From a virus, in IMG/VR virus record IMGVR_UViG_3300028569_000077, positions 1 through 39,261 of that record: a DNA stretch of 39,261 nucleotides; one strand, 5' to 3'. The notes beneath the pieces are model-generated. The model made no database searches and was not told the DNA's origin. It saw only the letters and a program-made list of their open reading frames with translations. A program made the translations under genes and the position numbers. This document shows, in pieces, positions 32,478 through 39,149 of this stretch; within the stretch, counting starts at the first letter, position 1, and each line of letters opens with the position of its first letter.

Positions 32478-33583
32478 TTTAAAATTTCAGTATAAACAAT
32501 CCCCTTAAAAGTTTCACCTGTATCAGTAGCGTGTTTTGCCATTGCATCTGCCATTTGATGAATTGAAACGTTCGCCCAAGTCTTAACACGTAAATATGAA
32601 ACAAGAGTTGGCAAATTAGCAATAAATTGTGTCATAATTAACTGTGCCCATGCTTGAGAATTAATAGGCTCAATTTTCAATTCCTTTTTAATTCTTGCCG
32701 TTACAATTTGCGGTGCGGATGCTGTTGCAATTAAATTATTAACACTCGCTTCAGCCTCTATTTTTTCAGCAACCTTTTGAGCCTGTATTTTTGCATCTAG
32801 TTCACGCCTTTCAATTGCTGCTACTGCATTTGCCAAATCAATTTCATAATTTGCGAACACTTGCGGCAACATTTCAATTTTATCGGCTAATAACTGATCG
32901 TAATTAGGTGGCGTAAGTGTTAAATATAATGATTGCATTTCTTCTTTGTTAATTAATGAAGCATCAAACTTATACATTGCACCAACTTTTACGGCTCCCA
33001 TATTTACCTCAACGTTGCTTATGGGTGGTGGGTTAATTCCTGCTGTTAAAAATGCTGAATAAGCGGTATCAATCTGATTATTCAGTTCGTTTATATACTG
33101 CGCCTCCAACCTCATAAACTCATTAGCGCAATGTGCTAAAAATCGCGCTTTTTCATTTTCATAGGCTTGCTTTTTTGCGGCAGCTTCGTTTGCTGCTTTT
33201 CTAAGTTCAAGTGATGTGGTATCTAATTTTAAATACTGCTCATTTGTTTTTGGCTCCGCGCGTTTTTCAAACGCCATAAGCGGAGCAAACAACTTTTCTT
33301 CAATAAGCCTAGTAAAAGTTAAACGATTTTCTTTTAATTCACCGTGTTTTTTACGATAAGTTGCAAGTGCCTCATCAATTGCTTTGTGGTCTTGCACATT
33401 TACGGACAATAAAATACCCTGGAGTTCTAATTCTGCGGTGGTGAGGGTTTGAGTTAATTCATTTTTCTTGCGGACCATTACCGACCATGCGTTCATCTGT
33501 TCGGGTGTGGGTTGAAAAGATTGCGTTTCGATTTTTGCAAGTGCTTGGCTTTCGATTGTTTGTAGTTGATTTGTTGTGGACAT
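32474..33583 (-). CDS. Coiled-coil recombination-associated protein (hypothetical)
   Basis: A 369-residue protein, almost entirely helical and Ala/Glu-rich. Two coiled-coil stretches are visible (LRKAANEAAAKKQAYENEKA near 130-150, and ERRELDAKIQAQKVAEKIEA near 260). It resembles phage proteins of the DUF1351 kind found with annealing proteins, but I cannot confirm a family. It is placed between the Rad52-like protein and the exonuclease, with a 2-base gap upstream and ATGA overlap downstream, which suggests a shared task. Confidence 0.65.
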   Translation of the reverse strand: MSTTNQLQTIESQALAKIETQSFQPTPEQMNAWSVMVRKKNELTQTLTTAELELQGILLSVNVQDHKAIDEALATYRKKHGELKENRLTFTRLIEEKLFAPLMAFEKRAEPKTNEQYLKLDTTSLELRKAANEAAAKKQAYENEKARFLAHCANEFMRLEAQYINELNNQIDTAYSAFLTAGINPPPISNVEVNMGAVKVGAMYKFDASLINKEEMQSLYLTLTPPNYDQLLADKIEMLPQVFANYEIDLANAVAAIERRELDAKIQAQKVAEKIEAEASVNNLIATASAPQIVTARIKKELKIEPINSQAWAQLIMTQFIANLPTLVSYLRVKTWANVSIHQMADAMAKHATDTGETFKGIVYTEILK

Positions 33584-33585
33584 GG

Positions 33586-34236
33586 TTATAAGTTATTTAA
33601 AATTGATTCTTCTGGTGATTGTGCTACAAAATTTACTTCGTATTGCGGTGTTTGTTGCGCCGTTTGCAACCTTTGCGTAATTGTCGGTTCTTGCGCTTCT
33701 TCTTTGGTATGAGCGCCGCTGAATTCTAAAGTACCTTTTCGCCCTAAATCTCGACCAAATACCTTCCCAAATTGTCCTGCTGCATTACTAAGAGCGTATG
33801 ATATTGCAGAAGGGTATGCAAGTTGCACAGCGTTGTGTTTAATTGCAGATAAGTCTGAAGCTGATTTATCTTTTGCAACTTGAACATTGACAGCGCCACC
33901 ACCATCGTGAAAAGTCCATTCACCTGTAATTGGATGTTGTACGTGCAATCTAACTGTTGCAGAAATTGCATTAAACATTACAGATTCGCGCAATATTTCA
34001 CGCCTCCAATTCTGGAAGAAATAAGTAAGCATCCATTCAACCTTATCAATTGGTAAGTAAAACATTCCATTGTTTTCTTTTATCCATTTAGGATTCGGGC
34101 TTTTGTTCAAAAACTCATTAAAAGTGTCTAATTCCTTTAATGTGATTGATTTTTTAAATTCCGATTCTGACATTGTAAGTCGACGGTTTTGTATCTCAGA
34201 AATAAACTCTGAGAATTTTGGTTTTTCTTTTGACAT
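33586..34236 (-). CDS. Rad52-like single-strand annealing protein
   Basis: A 216-residue protein. Central motifs fit Rad52/Rad22-family phage annealing proteins: ISATVRLHVQHPITGEWTFH, DGGGAVNVQ, an Ala-rich helix near KHNAVQLAYPSAISYALSNA and FGKVFGRDLGRKG. The C-terminus is disordered and Gln/Thr-rich. Such proteins form rings that anneal complementary strands. Its neighbours, a RecB-like exonuclease and SSB, complete a phage recombination set. Confidence 0.8.
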   Translation of the reverse strand: MSKEKPKFSEFISEIQNRRLTMSESEFKKSITLKELDTFNEFLNKSPNPKWIKENNGMFYLPIDKVEWMLTYFFQNWRREILRESVMFNAISATVRLHVQHPITGEWTFHDGGGAVNVQVAKDKSASDLSAIKHNAVQLAYPSAISYALSNAAGQFGKVFGRDLGRKGTLEFSGAHTKEEAQEPTITQRLQTAQQTPQYEVNFVAQSPEESILNNL

Positions 34237-34246
34237 AGTTTAAAGT

Positions 34247-34459
34247 TTAGTAATTTTCGTAATAATTTCTATCAAATGCACCAATATACTCATTGTAACC
34301 TATTTCAAATAAGTCCATTGAAATATGATGTTTTGCAAGTATTTTTGGAAGCAAGTCGCGGCGTTTTCCACTGCCGCAAAATTCTGTAATGCAATAGCCA
34401 ATTCTAAACCACCTATCGATGTTTATTTTCTTTAGGTCAGACATGTTATGATACTTCAT
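34247..34459 (-). CDS. Small hypothetical protein
   Basis: A 70-residue protein (MKYHNMSDLKKINIDRWFRI) with an acidic aromatic end (AFDRNYYENY). No family is recognised. It is 2 bases after the preceding stop and 10 bases before the Rad52-like gene, so it belongs to the same early operon. An ATG at 34444 is an alternative start. Confidence 0.55.
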   Translation of the reverse strand: MKYHNMSDLKKINIDRWFRIGYCITEFCGSGKRRDLLPKILAKHHISMDLFEIGYNEYIGAFDRNYYENY

Positions 34460-34461
34460 TG

Positions 34462-34689
34462 CTAATTAAGTATTGCTTGAATTGACACTTGCAGCCCTTC
34501 AATTTCTTTTTCAGATTCTGCCATTTTCTCATTAAACTCATCATGGTCCATACGATTGTAAAAGTAGTGGCAAATGAATTCTTGCTTAATAATTTGCGCC
34601 TCTAAGTGTAGATGCTGCAATTTTAGTAAACGTGCCATAAGATTAGGTACGTTGTTAATAATAGGCTGGGGGTTGATTGGTTTTTGCAT
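34462..34689 (-). CDS. Small helical hypothetical protein
   Basis: A 75-residue, mostly alpha-helical protein with Leu-rich spacing (LMARLLKLQHLHLEAQIIKQ) and a charged helix (MDHDEFNEKMAESEKEIEGL). It may oligomerise through a coiled coil. It is one of several small early genes ahead of the recombination set. No known family. Confidence 0.55.
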   Translation of the reverse strand: MQKPINPQPIINNVPNLMARLLKLQHLHLEAQIIKQEFICHYFYNRMDHDEFNEKMAESEKEIEGLQVSIQAILN

Positions 34690-34709
34690 GGTTTATTTAT
34701 TTGATTGGT

Positions 34710-34853
34710 TTAAACTTCGTTAGCACGCTGTATTATCTCATCCAACTTAGGCGCAATTTGATCGAATTTAGATTGCTTAATTCGCCTAGCGTATATTTTT
34801 GTCGGCTCTTTTTTAGTTCCGTGAGGACGACCGCGTTTTTTATCTTCGTTCAT
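34710..34853 (-). CDS. Small basic AT-hook-like protein (47 residues)
   Basis: ATG at 34851-34853 to TAA at 34710-34712. The N-terminus (MNEDKKRGRPHGTKKEPTKI) contains RGRP, the core of an AT-hook minor-groove DNA-binding motif, followed by a basic amphipathic stretch (YARRIKQSKFDQIAPKLDEI) that ends the protein. A promoter box TATATTTG lies about 20 bases upstream. It may be a small transcription or host-takeover factor; AT-rich DNA targets would suit this genome. Confidence 0.65.
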   Translation of the reverse strand: MNEDKKRGRPHGTKKEPTKIYARRIKQSKFDQIAPKLDEIIQRANEV

Positions 34854-34871
34854 GTCTTGTAATTAGTTTGG

Positions 34872-34879
34872 CAAATATA
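34872..34879 (-). promoter_or_regulatory. Promoter -7 box (TATATTTG) for the small early genes
   Basis: TATATTTG on the minus strand, with TTTG copies 17 and 21 bases upstream (plus-strand CAAA at 34897 and 34901), in the gap between the lipoprotein gene and the AT-hook gene. The leader to the ATG at 34853 is about 18 bases. Confidence 0.65.
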
Positions 34880-34907
34880 TAAAAATTTATTAATTGCAAA
34901 CAAATAA

Positions 34908-35438
34908 TTAATTATTTTTATTTCCATGCTTTATTGACCGATAAATTACAGCCAAAACAAGGGCAAGAAACGAAAGCACATACGCCCCAATCCCACTATA
35001 ATAAAAAAAGTCTGCGCCCCATCTTTTTGGACAAGGTAAAACTTGAACACTACTTTTTATTTTCTCAATAATCCGATCACGCTCCCTAATTTCAAACTTT
35101 AATTGTTCGGTGCCAACTTCAGCGCCAATATTTATTTTGCCGTTTTTTACAGTTCCTTTCAACTTTGTTTTCCTTCCATCCCTTTTATATGTTTCTTTAA
35201 TTGTAGGAATTGTTCCATCTGGACACGGGCTAACAACATATTCAATATGTGCTGAATCGGGCGGCACATTAAGCACAGAATCTCTAAAGCTCCAATACTC
35301 TTTATAAATTGTGCTGTCCGTTCGCACTTCTTTTTGGGGGCAGGTTGAGCAAATTTTTGCGCGTTTGCGTTCGGTAATGCATCCAGCAAACACAATAAGC
35401 ACTAAAGCAATGGCCACGTTTCTAAAATTATTTTTCAT
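34908..35438 (-). CDS. Lipoprotein with C-terminal membrane helix, u-spanin candidate
   Basis: A 176-residue protein. Residues 1-20 form a lipoprotein signal (VAIALVLIVFAGC, lipid-modified C20). Residues 21-145 are polar and charged with extended segments (KLKGTVKNGKINIGAEVGTE). Residues about 148-168 (GAYVLSFLALVLAVIYRSI) form one membrane helix, followed by a basic tail. A lipid anchor at one end and a membrane helix at the other is the topology of a unimolecular spanin, which fuses inner and outer membrane in lysis. It is, however, the first leftward gene at the divergent promoters, not beside the endolysin. Confidence 0.6.
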   Translation of the reverse strand: MKNNFRNVAIALVLIVFAGCITERKRAKICSTCPQKEVRTDSTIYKEYWSFRDSVLNVPPDSAHIEYVVSPCPDGTIPTIKETYKRDGRKTKLKGTVKNGKINIGAEVGTEQLKFEIRERDRIIEKIKSSVQVLPCPKRWGADFFYYSGIGAYVLSFLALVLAVIYRSIKHGNKNN

Positions 35439-35453
35439 TATTTTAATTATTTG

Positions 35454-35484
35454 TTTGCAAATATATAAAAAGTATTTATATTTG
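35454..35484 (+). promoter_or_regulatory. Rightward early promoter (TTTG-N19-TATATTTG)
   Basis: TTTG at 35454-35457, exactly 19 bases, then TATATTTG at 35477-35484: the best match to the Bacteroidota consensus in the window. It starts the rightward arm with the ATG at 35516. Confidence 0.8.
35458..35465 (-). promoter_or_regulatory. Leftward early promoter -7 box (TATATTTG)
   Basis: TATATTTG on the minus strand, about 20 bases before the ATG at 35438. It overlaps the spacer of the rightward promoter, so polymerase binding at the two sites is likely to be mutually exclusive. The -33 TTTG is at 25 bases, wider than usual. Confidence 0.55.
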
Positions 35485-35515
35485 CTGAATCAAAACCAAT
35501 CAAAAACCAATCAAA

Positions 35516-35755
35516 ATGACATCAAATTTATTATTGCCTGATGATTTTCATCAATTGCCTTTAAGCTATTGCAAAACTTGCGATGGTGTTGGCCGTGTTC
35601 AATTACTTGAATTAATGTGCTTTAAAACAAGCGAAGAAACAGATAGCCTTTGTGAAGGCTGCGCTGGGGAATGTTTTAGAGAAAACACTAAAGAGTGTAA
35701 ACATTGTGACGGCACAGGCGAAGTAGAACCGATTAACCCTTTTGATAATAACTAA
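35516..35755 (+). CDS. Small DnaJ-type zinc-finger protein
   Basis: A 79-residue protein. Three Cys clusters are seen: YCKTCDGVGR near residue 20, LCEGCAGEC in the middle and CKHCDGTGEVE near the C-terminus. CxxCxGxG is the zinc-binding motif of the DnaJ/Hsp40 cysteine-rich domain. It lacks a J-domain, so it is not a full co-chaperone. First gene of the rightward arm, hence probably early. It might bind host Hsp40/Hsp70 partners or nucleic acid. Confidence 0.75.
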   Translation: MTSNLLLPDDFHQLPLSYCKTCDGVGRVQLLELMCFKTSEETDSLCEGCAGECFRENTKECKHCDGTGEVEPINPFDNN

Positions 35756-35756
35756 A

Positions 35757-35999
35757 ATGTATAAAAGTAAAAGAAAACAGTTAGAAGAGTTGCTGTATAA
35801 AATCACAAAACTACAAGAACAAGTTGAGTTTATTATAGATGAAGAACAAGATAAACTTGACAATATGCCTGAAAATTTACAAGGCGGTGAAAGATATAGT
35901 CAAATGGAAAATGCAATTTCTTGTTTAGACGATGCCGTTTCAAATTTACAAAGTGCTTACGATGACATTCAAAGTTCAACAGAGCAGTATGTGTTGTAG
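35757..35999 (+). CDS. Small coiled-coil protein
   Basis: An 80-residue protein. The ATG at 35757 (MYKSKRKQLEELLYKITKLQ) lies 1 base after the zinc-finger gene stop and is preferred over an upstream ATG inside that gene. Nearly all of the chain has a heptad pattern. The C-terminal helix carries AISCLDDAVSNLQSAYDDIQ. It probably oligomerises. Co-transcribed with the zinc-finger gene; no family recognised. Confidence 0.65.
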   Translation: MYKSKRKQLEELLYKITKLQEQVEFIIDEEQDKLDNMPENLQGGERYSQMENAISCLDDAVSNLQSAYDDIQSSTEQYVL

Positions 36000-36057
36000 C
36001 ATTACGCCTAAAATTGAAGCATTGGCGATGGTTGGGAATTTGAAAAACAAAAGTTGA
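35989..36057 (+). CDS. Possible 22-residue microprotein
   Basis: MCCSITPKIEALAMVGNLKN plus two residues. It overlaps the preceding stop by 11 bases. No support beyond an open frame and position; listed because the gap 36000-36200 otherwise holds no recognisable gene. Confidence 0.2.
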   Translation: MCCSITPKIEALAMVGNLKNKS

Positions 36058-36065
36058 ATAAAGTA

Positions 36066-36152
36066 ATGAAGCTAAATAGAATTACATACGATGAAATGAT
36101 GCAAGTCAGCCCTGCTTTTGGCAATACCTTGTTAGCAGTAGTGCCTTTCTAG
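36066..36152 (+). CDS. Possible 28-residue microprotein
   Basis: MKLNRITYDEMMQVSPAFGN followed by TLLAVVPF. It overlaps the inverted-repeat motif at 36131-36145, so the frame may be incidental. Low support; it might also be the remnant of a larger gene. Confidence 0.25.
   Translation: MKLNRITYDEMMQVSPAFGNTLLAVVPF
36131..36145. repeat. Inverted repeat arm (GTTAGCAGTAGTGCC) left of the ParB-like gene
   Basis: Matches the complement of 37015-37029 (GGCATTACTGCTAAC) in 14 of 15 positions. The two arms flank the gene at 36201-36977. Confidence 0.6.
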
Positions 36153-36200
36153 AATTAAAATAAAACTTCTGGGCGGAGTTATAAAACCCAATATAAGCAA

Positions 36201-36977
36201 ATGAATAAATTAAAAAATGCACCAATGGCGAAGTATAGTAACCAAGTGCAAACAAGTAGTGATTATGCGAAGTTTAAAACTTTGATTGGAAACAGAAAGC
36301 CGAATGAATTACACATTAAAAGGCTGATTAGTTCATTTAAAGAAAGGTATTTATTTAGTCCTATTCTTGTAAATGAAAAAATGCAAATTATAGACGGACA
36401 ACATCGTTTTCTTTCTGCTAAAGAATTAAATTTTCCAATTAACTATTTAGTAGTTGAAGGTTACGGATTAGAAGAAGTTCAGATTTTGAACACAAACTCA
36501 GCAAATTGGAAAAAAGAAGATTATTTAAAAGCATATTGCGATTTAGGTCTTGAGCCTTATCTTCAAATGCGACAATTTATGTTAGATTTTCCTGACTTTG
36601 GAGTTGCAATTGCTGAAATGATTTTGACCGATAATGTTAATGGCGAAAACAAACAATTGGTAGTTGATAAAGTAACTATGAGAATGATGGGCTTTCAAAA
36701 TGGAGAATTAAATATTCCTGATTTGTCAAAGGCTTATGAAACTGCTGAAAAAGTGTTGATGTTTAAACCTTATTACGATGGTTACAACCGTTCAACTTTT
36801 GTAAGAACATTAATAACATTATTTAAAAATGAAAATTATGTTCACGCTGATATGATTAGCAAATTGGCAAACAATCCCTCCGCCTTAACTCATTGTGCTA
36901 ATGTAACGCAATACAAGTTTTTATTAGAGGATATTTTTAATTTTCGCAGACGTGAAAAGGTTAATCTTAGATACTAA
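36201..36977 (+). CDS. ParB/Srx-like nuclease-domain protein
   Basis: A 258-residue protein. The N-terminal ParB-like fold shows HIKRLISSFKERYLFSPILV, then the family motif IIDGQHRFLSAKEL (about residues 63-76) and YLVVEGYGLEEVQILNTN. The C-terminal two thirds are helical with no recognised domain. In phages such proteins are seen both as DNA-binding/regulatory factors and as nucleotide-dependent enzymes, so its role is open. The gene is flanked by inverted repeats (36131 and 37015) and followed by a long hairpin. Confidence 0.75.
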   Translation: MNKLKNAPMAKYSNQVQTSSDYAKFKTLIGNRKPNELHIKRLISSFKERYLFSPILVNEKMQIIDGQHRFLSAKELNFPINYLVVEGYGLEEVQILNTNSANWKKEDYLKAYCDLGLEPYLQMRQFMLDFPDFGVAIAEMILTDNVNGENKQLVVDKVTMRMMGFQNGELNIPDLSKAYETAEKVLMFKPYYDGYNRSTFVRTLITLFKNENYVHADMISKLANNPSALTHCANVTQYKFLLEDIFNFRRREKVNLRY

Positions 36978-36989
36978 AATTATGGTGGT

Positions 36990-37019
36990 ATGTCAGTCGG
37001 CTTGTGGGTCGGCTGGCAT
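36990..37019 (+). terminator. 12-bp hairpin after the ParB-like gene (terminator-like, no T-tract)
   Basis: ATGTCAGTCGGC and GTCGGCTGGCAT pair fully with G-U wobbles around a TTGTGG loop. No T run follows. The loop-side TTGTGGGT can instead pair with ACCCGCAA at 37037-37044 inside the direct repeat, so two alternative folds are possible. Confidence 0.5.
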
Positions 37020-37029
37020 TACTGCTAAC
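37015..37029. repeat. Inverted repeat arm (GGCATTACTGCTAAC) right of the ParB-like gene
   Basis: Partner of 36131-36145 (14 of 15 complementary). It overlaps both the hairpin end and the start of direct repeat copy B. Confidence 0.6.
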
Positions 37030-37087
37030 TACCCGCTACCCGCAACAAACCTTCGGCAAGCGTGCCAAAATAAGATATAAACCGAAA
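37027..37087. repeat. Direct repeat copy B (61 bp)
   Basis: 51 of 61 bases match copy A at 125-185, the first 29 exactly. It forms the leader of the holin-like gene at 37102. On a circular map copies A and B bracket the lysis genes. Confidence 0.8.
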
Positions 37088-37101
37088 TAAATAACTAACC
37101 T

Positions 37102-37578
37102 ATGAAACGCAAACTATCAATTCCCATTTTAGCAATGTACGTTGCCACCCTCGAATTTTTCAAATGGCTTCCAACGGGATTTAAGCAATTATTCAATTGG
37201 CTAATTATCTCAGCAAAGAACTTTCCAGAGATAATTACTTTGCCGATTGGAGTTATAATGCTTTGTATTTACCCAATTTTAATGGATATAACGGGTATCA
37301 ACGCACTATTCCAATTCTTCCACGATAATCCATCTGAACCCAACAGAGGCTTAAAAGCACTTGAAATTATGCTTGTTGCAATGATTTACGTATTTTTGGC
37401 AAATGCTGCGGCTTATGCTGCGATAAAATATAATAGGAGGGATTTATGGATAAATTACACAACACCCGTACCAAAAGGTTCTTACTTCAATATTCCCGAA
37501 TTTACTTCTACTTGGCGCACTTACTTTTATGGAATCTTAGCAGCAATATTCTTAGCGCACAGTCTGATTCTAAGTTAA
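37102..37578 (+). CDS. Multi-helix membrane protein, holin candidate
   Basis: A 158-residue protein with three hydrophobic helices: around residues 45-65 (IITLPIGVIMLCIYPILMDI), 88-108 (ALEIMLVAMIYVFLANAAAY) and 140-157 (YFYGILAAIFLAHSLIL). Its last 133 bases overlap the endolysin gene in another frame, an arrangement typical of holin-endolysin pairs. It is therefore the stronger holin candidate of the two in this window. No family motif is identified. Confidence 0.65.
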   Translation: MKRKLSIPILAMYVATLEFFKWLPTGFKQLFNWLIISAKNFPEIITLPIGVIMLCIYPILMDITGINALFQFFHDNPSEPNRGLKALEIMLVAMIYVFLANAAAYAAIKYNRRDLWINYTTPVPKGSYFNIPEFTSTWRTYFYGILAAIFLAHSLILS

Positions 37579-38147
37579 GTCAAAGCAAGGAAAAGTTAAA
37601 GCCGCTACAAATCAAATACACAACAGCAAACACTTACCCCGAATTTAGAACAAACGATGTACTTACCGAAGAATTTATCCAACAATGCTTGCTCTATCTC
37701 GGAACAACCGAACAGCCCAAAGGTAGCAATTGGGGCGAAGATATTAAGAATATGCTTGCAAGTGTTGGTATTTATTTTGAGGCTGCTTGGTGCGCTGGCT
37801 TCACGGGTATTGCTAATCGTAATAGTTGTATTCCTTACCCTATTAGCGGTTTTGTTCCTAATTGGAGCCGTGGTGTTTGGAAAGAAAAGGTCGTATGGGA
37901 TAAAGTCCAAGCAAAGCGTACCATTTTGCCGTCAGAGGTCAGAAGGGGAGACCAGTGTACTATTTACTTTTCTAATCTTGGCCGTGACGCACATATCTTC
38001 GTTGTACTTGGAGTTACCGAAAAGGGCAACCTTATCACAATCGAGGGGAATACAAATCCCTCGGGAGGACGGGATGGATGGGGCGTATTCATACGAGTAA
38101 GAGAATTGTGGCAGGTAAGTAAGGTTATAAGGTTAATTGAAAATTGA
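37446..38147 (+). CDS. Endolysin: CHAP/NlpC-type peptidoglycan hydrolase with signal sequence
   Basis: A 233-residue protein. Residues 12-39 are hydrophobic and end in LSAQ, so a signal peptide or anchor is present. The catalytic domain shows Cys116 (EAAWCAGFTG), His183 (DAHIFVVLG) and Asn202 (IEGNTNP), the CHAP/NlpC triad. There is no in-frame ATG between 37446 and the catalytic domain, so the start inside the holin gene is forced and gives an overlap of 133 bases. It cuts host peptidoglycan; the signal implies export independent of the holin pore. Confidence 0.8.
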   Translation: MDKLHNTRTKRFLLQYSRIYFYLAHLLLWNLSSNILSAQSDSKLSQSKEKLKPLQIKYTTANTYPEFRTNDVLTEEFIQQCLLYLGTTEQPKGSNWGEDIKNMLASVGIYFEAAWCAGFTGIANRNSCIPYPISGFVPNWSRGVWKEKVVWDKVQAKRTILPSEVRRGDQCTIYFSNLGRDAHIFVVLGVTEKGNLITIEGNTNPSGGRDGWGVFIRVRELWQVSKVIRLIEN

Positions 38148-38152
38148 AAAAA

Positions 38153-38374
38153 ATGGGACTAAAAAAATCAAATGCAATGTTAATGATGGGTTTACTTCCG
38201 TTAATGATGCACAGTAATCATGGAATTGATTTTACTCCAAACAAGTGGACTAAAAATATTCCTAAAAATCCGCCACCAATTCCACCCGCAGGAACTAAAG
38301 AATATTTTTTTAATTCTCTTGGAGACTACTCAACTGAACCAATGAAATCAATTAATTTTTTAACCCTTAAATAA
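38153..38374 (+). CDS. Small hypothetical protein with N-terminal hydrophobic segment
   Basis: A 73-residue protein starting MGLKKSNAMLMMGLLPLMMH; the ATG at 38153 is preferred to a TTG at 38144. The hydrophobic N-terminus may be a signal or membrane helix. A Pro-rich segment (PKNPPPIPPAGTKE) follows. It lies between endolysin and the secreted Ig-like gene, so a lysis or envelope role is possible. Family not recognised. Confidence 0.6.
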   Translation: MGLKKSNAMLMMGLLPLMMHSNHGIDFTPNKWTKNIPKNPPPIPPAGTKEYFFNSLGDYSTEPMKSINFLTLK

Positions 38375-38386
38375 ACAAATAACCCC

Positions 38387-38953
38387 ATGAAAAAACAACT
38401 ATTAACAATCATTTTAGCAGCCTTCTCATTGGCAGCATTTTCACAACCATGCCTTCAAAAATGCGTAAACGACGGTGGAGGATTTACCGCTCAGAACCTT
38501 GCTACCAATTTACCTTTCGATGCTACTACTCACACTATAACTTGGCAGAGTACAGTTCCAAATGCTTTTGTTGGTCAAGGAACTAATACAATTACTTGGG
38601 CAGTTATCAGCGCAACTGCTGGCAATTTTACGGGGTCGTATGTTGTAACTAATATTGCTTCAGGATGCGATACTACAATAAACTTTTGTATTGATGTTAT
38701 TTTACCAACTCCGCCGACTTTGAATTTAACAGATATTTGCTTTAGTAATGCGGCTGGTATTCCAATTGGAGTTGGAACGCCTAGTGGTGGGATTTATACC
38801 GATGCGCTTGGTAACGTAGTAACGCAAATTACACCCGCTATGATTGGTCAAACAATCACATATACAACGGCAGGCGCGAATGGTTGTAGTGGTTCGGTAA
38901 GTGATATTGTTGTTGGTTTGCCTTCTCCTAATGGTTCTGTGATTGGATTTTAG
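38387..38953 (+). CDS. Secreted Ig-like (SprB/gliding-type) protein
   Basis: A 188-residue protein. Residues 1-19 are a signal peptide (QLLTIILAAFSLAAFSQ). Two Ig-like modules follow. The second contains TPSGGIYTDALGNVV and TYTTAGANGCSGSVSDIV, a repeat style abundant in large Bacteroidota adhesins and gliding proteins. The C-terminus (SPNGSVIGF) resembles that of the propeller gene at 246 (AGIIGF). No T9SS sorting domain is seen. It may act at the cell surface. Confidence 0.65.
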   Translation: MKKQLLTIILAAFSLAAFSQPCLQKCVNDGGGFTAQNLATNLPFDATTHTITWQSTVPNAFVGQGTNTITWAVISATAGNFTGSYVVTNIASGCDTTINFCIDVILPTPPTLNLTDICFSNAAGIPIGVGTPSGGIYTDALGNVVTQITPAMIGQTITYTTAGANGCSGSVSDIVVGLPSPNGSVIGF

Positions 38954-38967
38954 GGAGTAACGTAAAA

Positions 38968-39074
38968 GCATACCCGCAGGTGGGGATTAATAGTACAAAC
39001 TTTCAAATTATAACAAATGATTGATAATAGCACAAAACTTGGTATAAGCACTGATGCCCCACTTGCGGGTATGC
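38968..39074. repeat. Long inverted repeat (18-bp arms, 71-base loop), attC-like
   Basis: GCATACCCGCAGGTGGGG (38968-38985) pairs with CCCCACTTGCGGGTATGC (39057-39074) with a single G-T wobble. TAAC at 38958-38961 and GTTA at 39078-39081 flank the arms, giving the general plan of an integron attC site, although the flanks do not satisfy the strict GTTRRRY rule. It is the main feature of the non-coding gap 38954-39147. Confidence 0.6.
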
Positions 39075-39101
39075 AGTGTTAGCTGCCGTTTTTCGTCAGC
39101 C

Positions 39102-39149
39102 TATAACTTGACAAATTGATTAAAAAAGTAAACATATAACTTGACAAAT
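39102..39149. repeat. Two direct copies of TATAACTTGACAAAT 33 bases apart
   Basis: Copies at 39102-39116 and 39135-39149. The second runs into the ATG at 39148. They could be operator sites for the following gene. Confidence 0.6.

Noticed and set aside
35742-35756. Earlier ATG for the coiled-coil gene at 35757
   Set aside because: It lies inside the zinc-finger gene; the ATG immediately after that stop is the natural start.
37657-38100. 147-residue plus-strand frame overlapping the endolysin, with a hydrophobic stretch
   Set aside because: It lies wholly within the CHAP gene, whose catalytic triad is complete, and has no recognisable domain. An embedded gene cannot be excluded but has no support.
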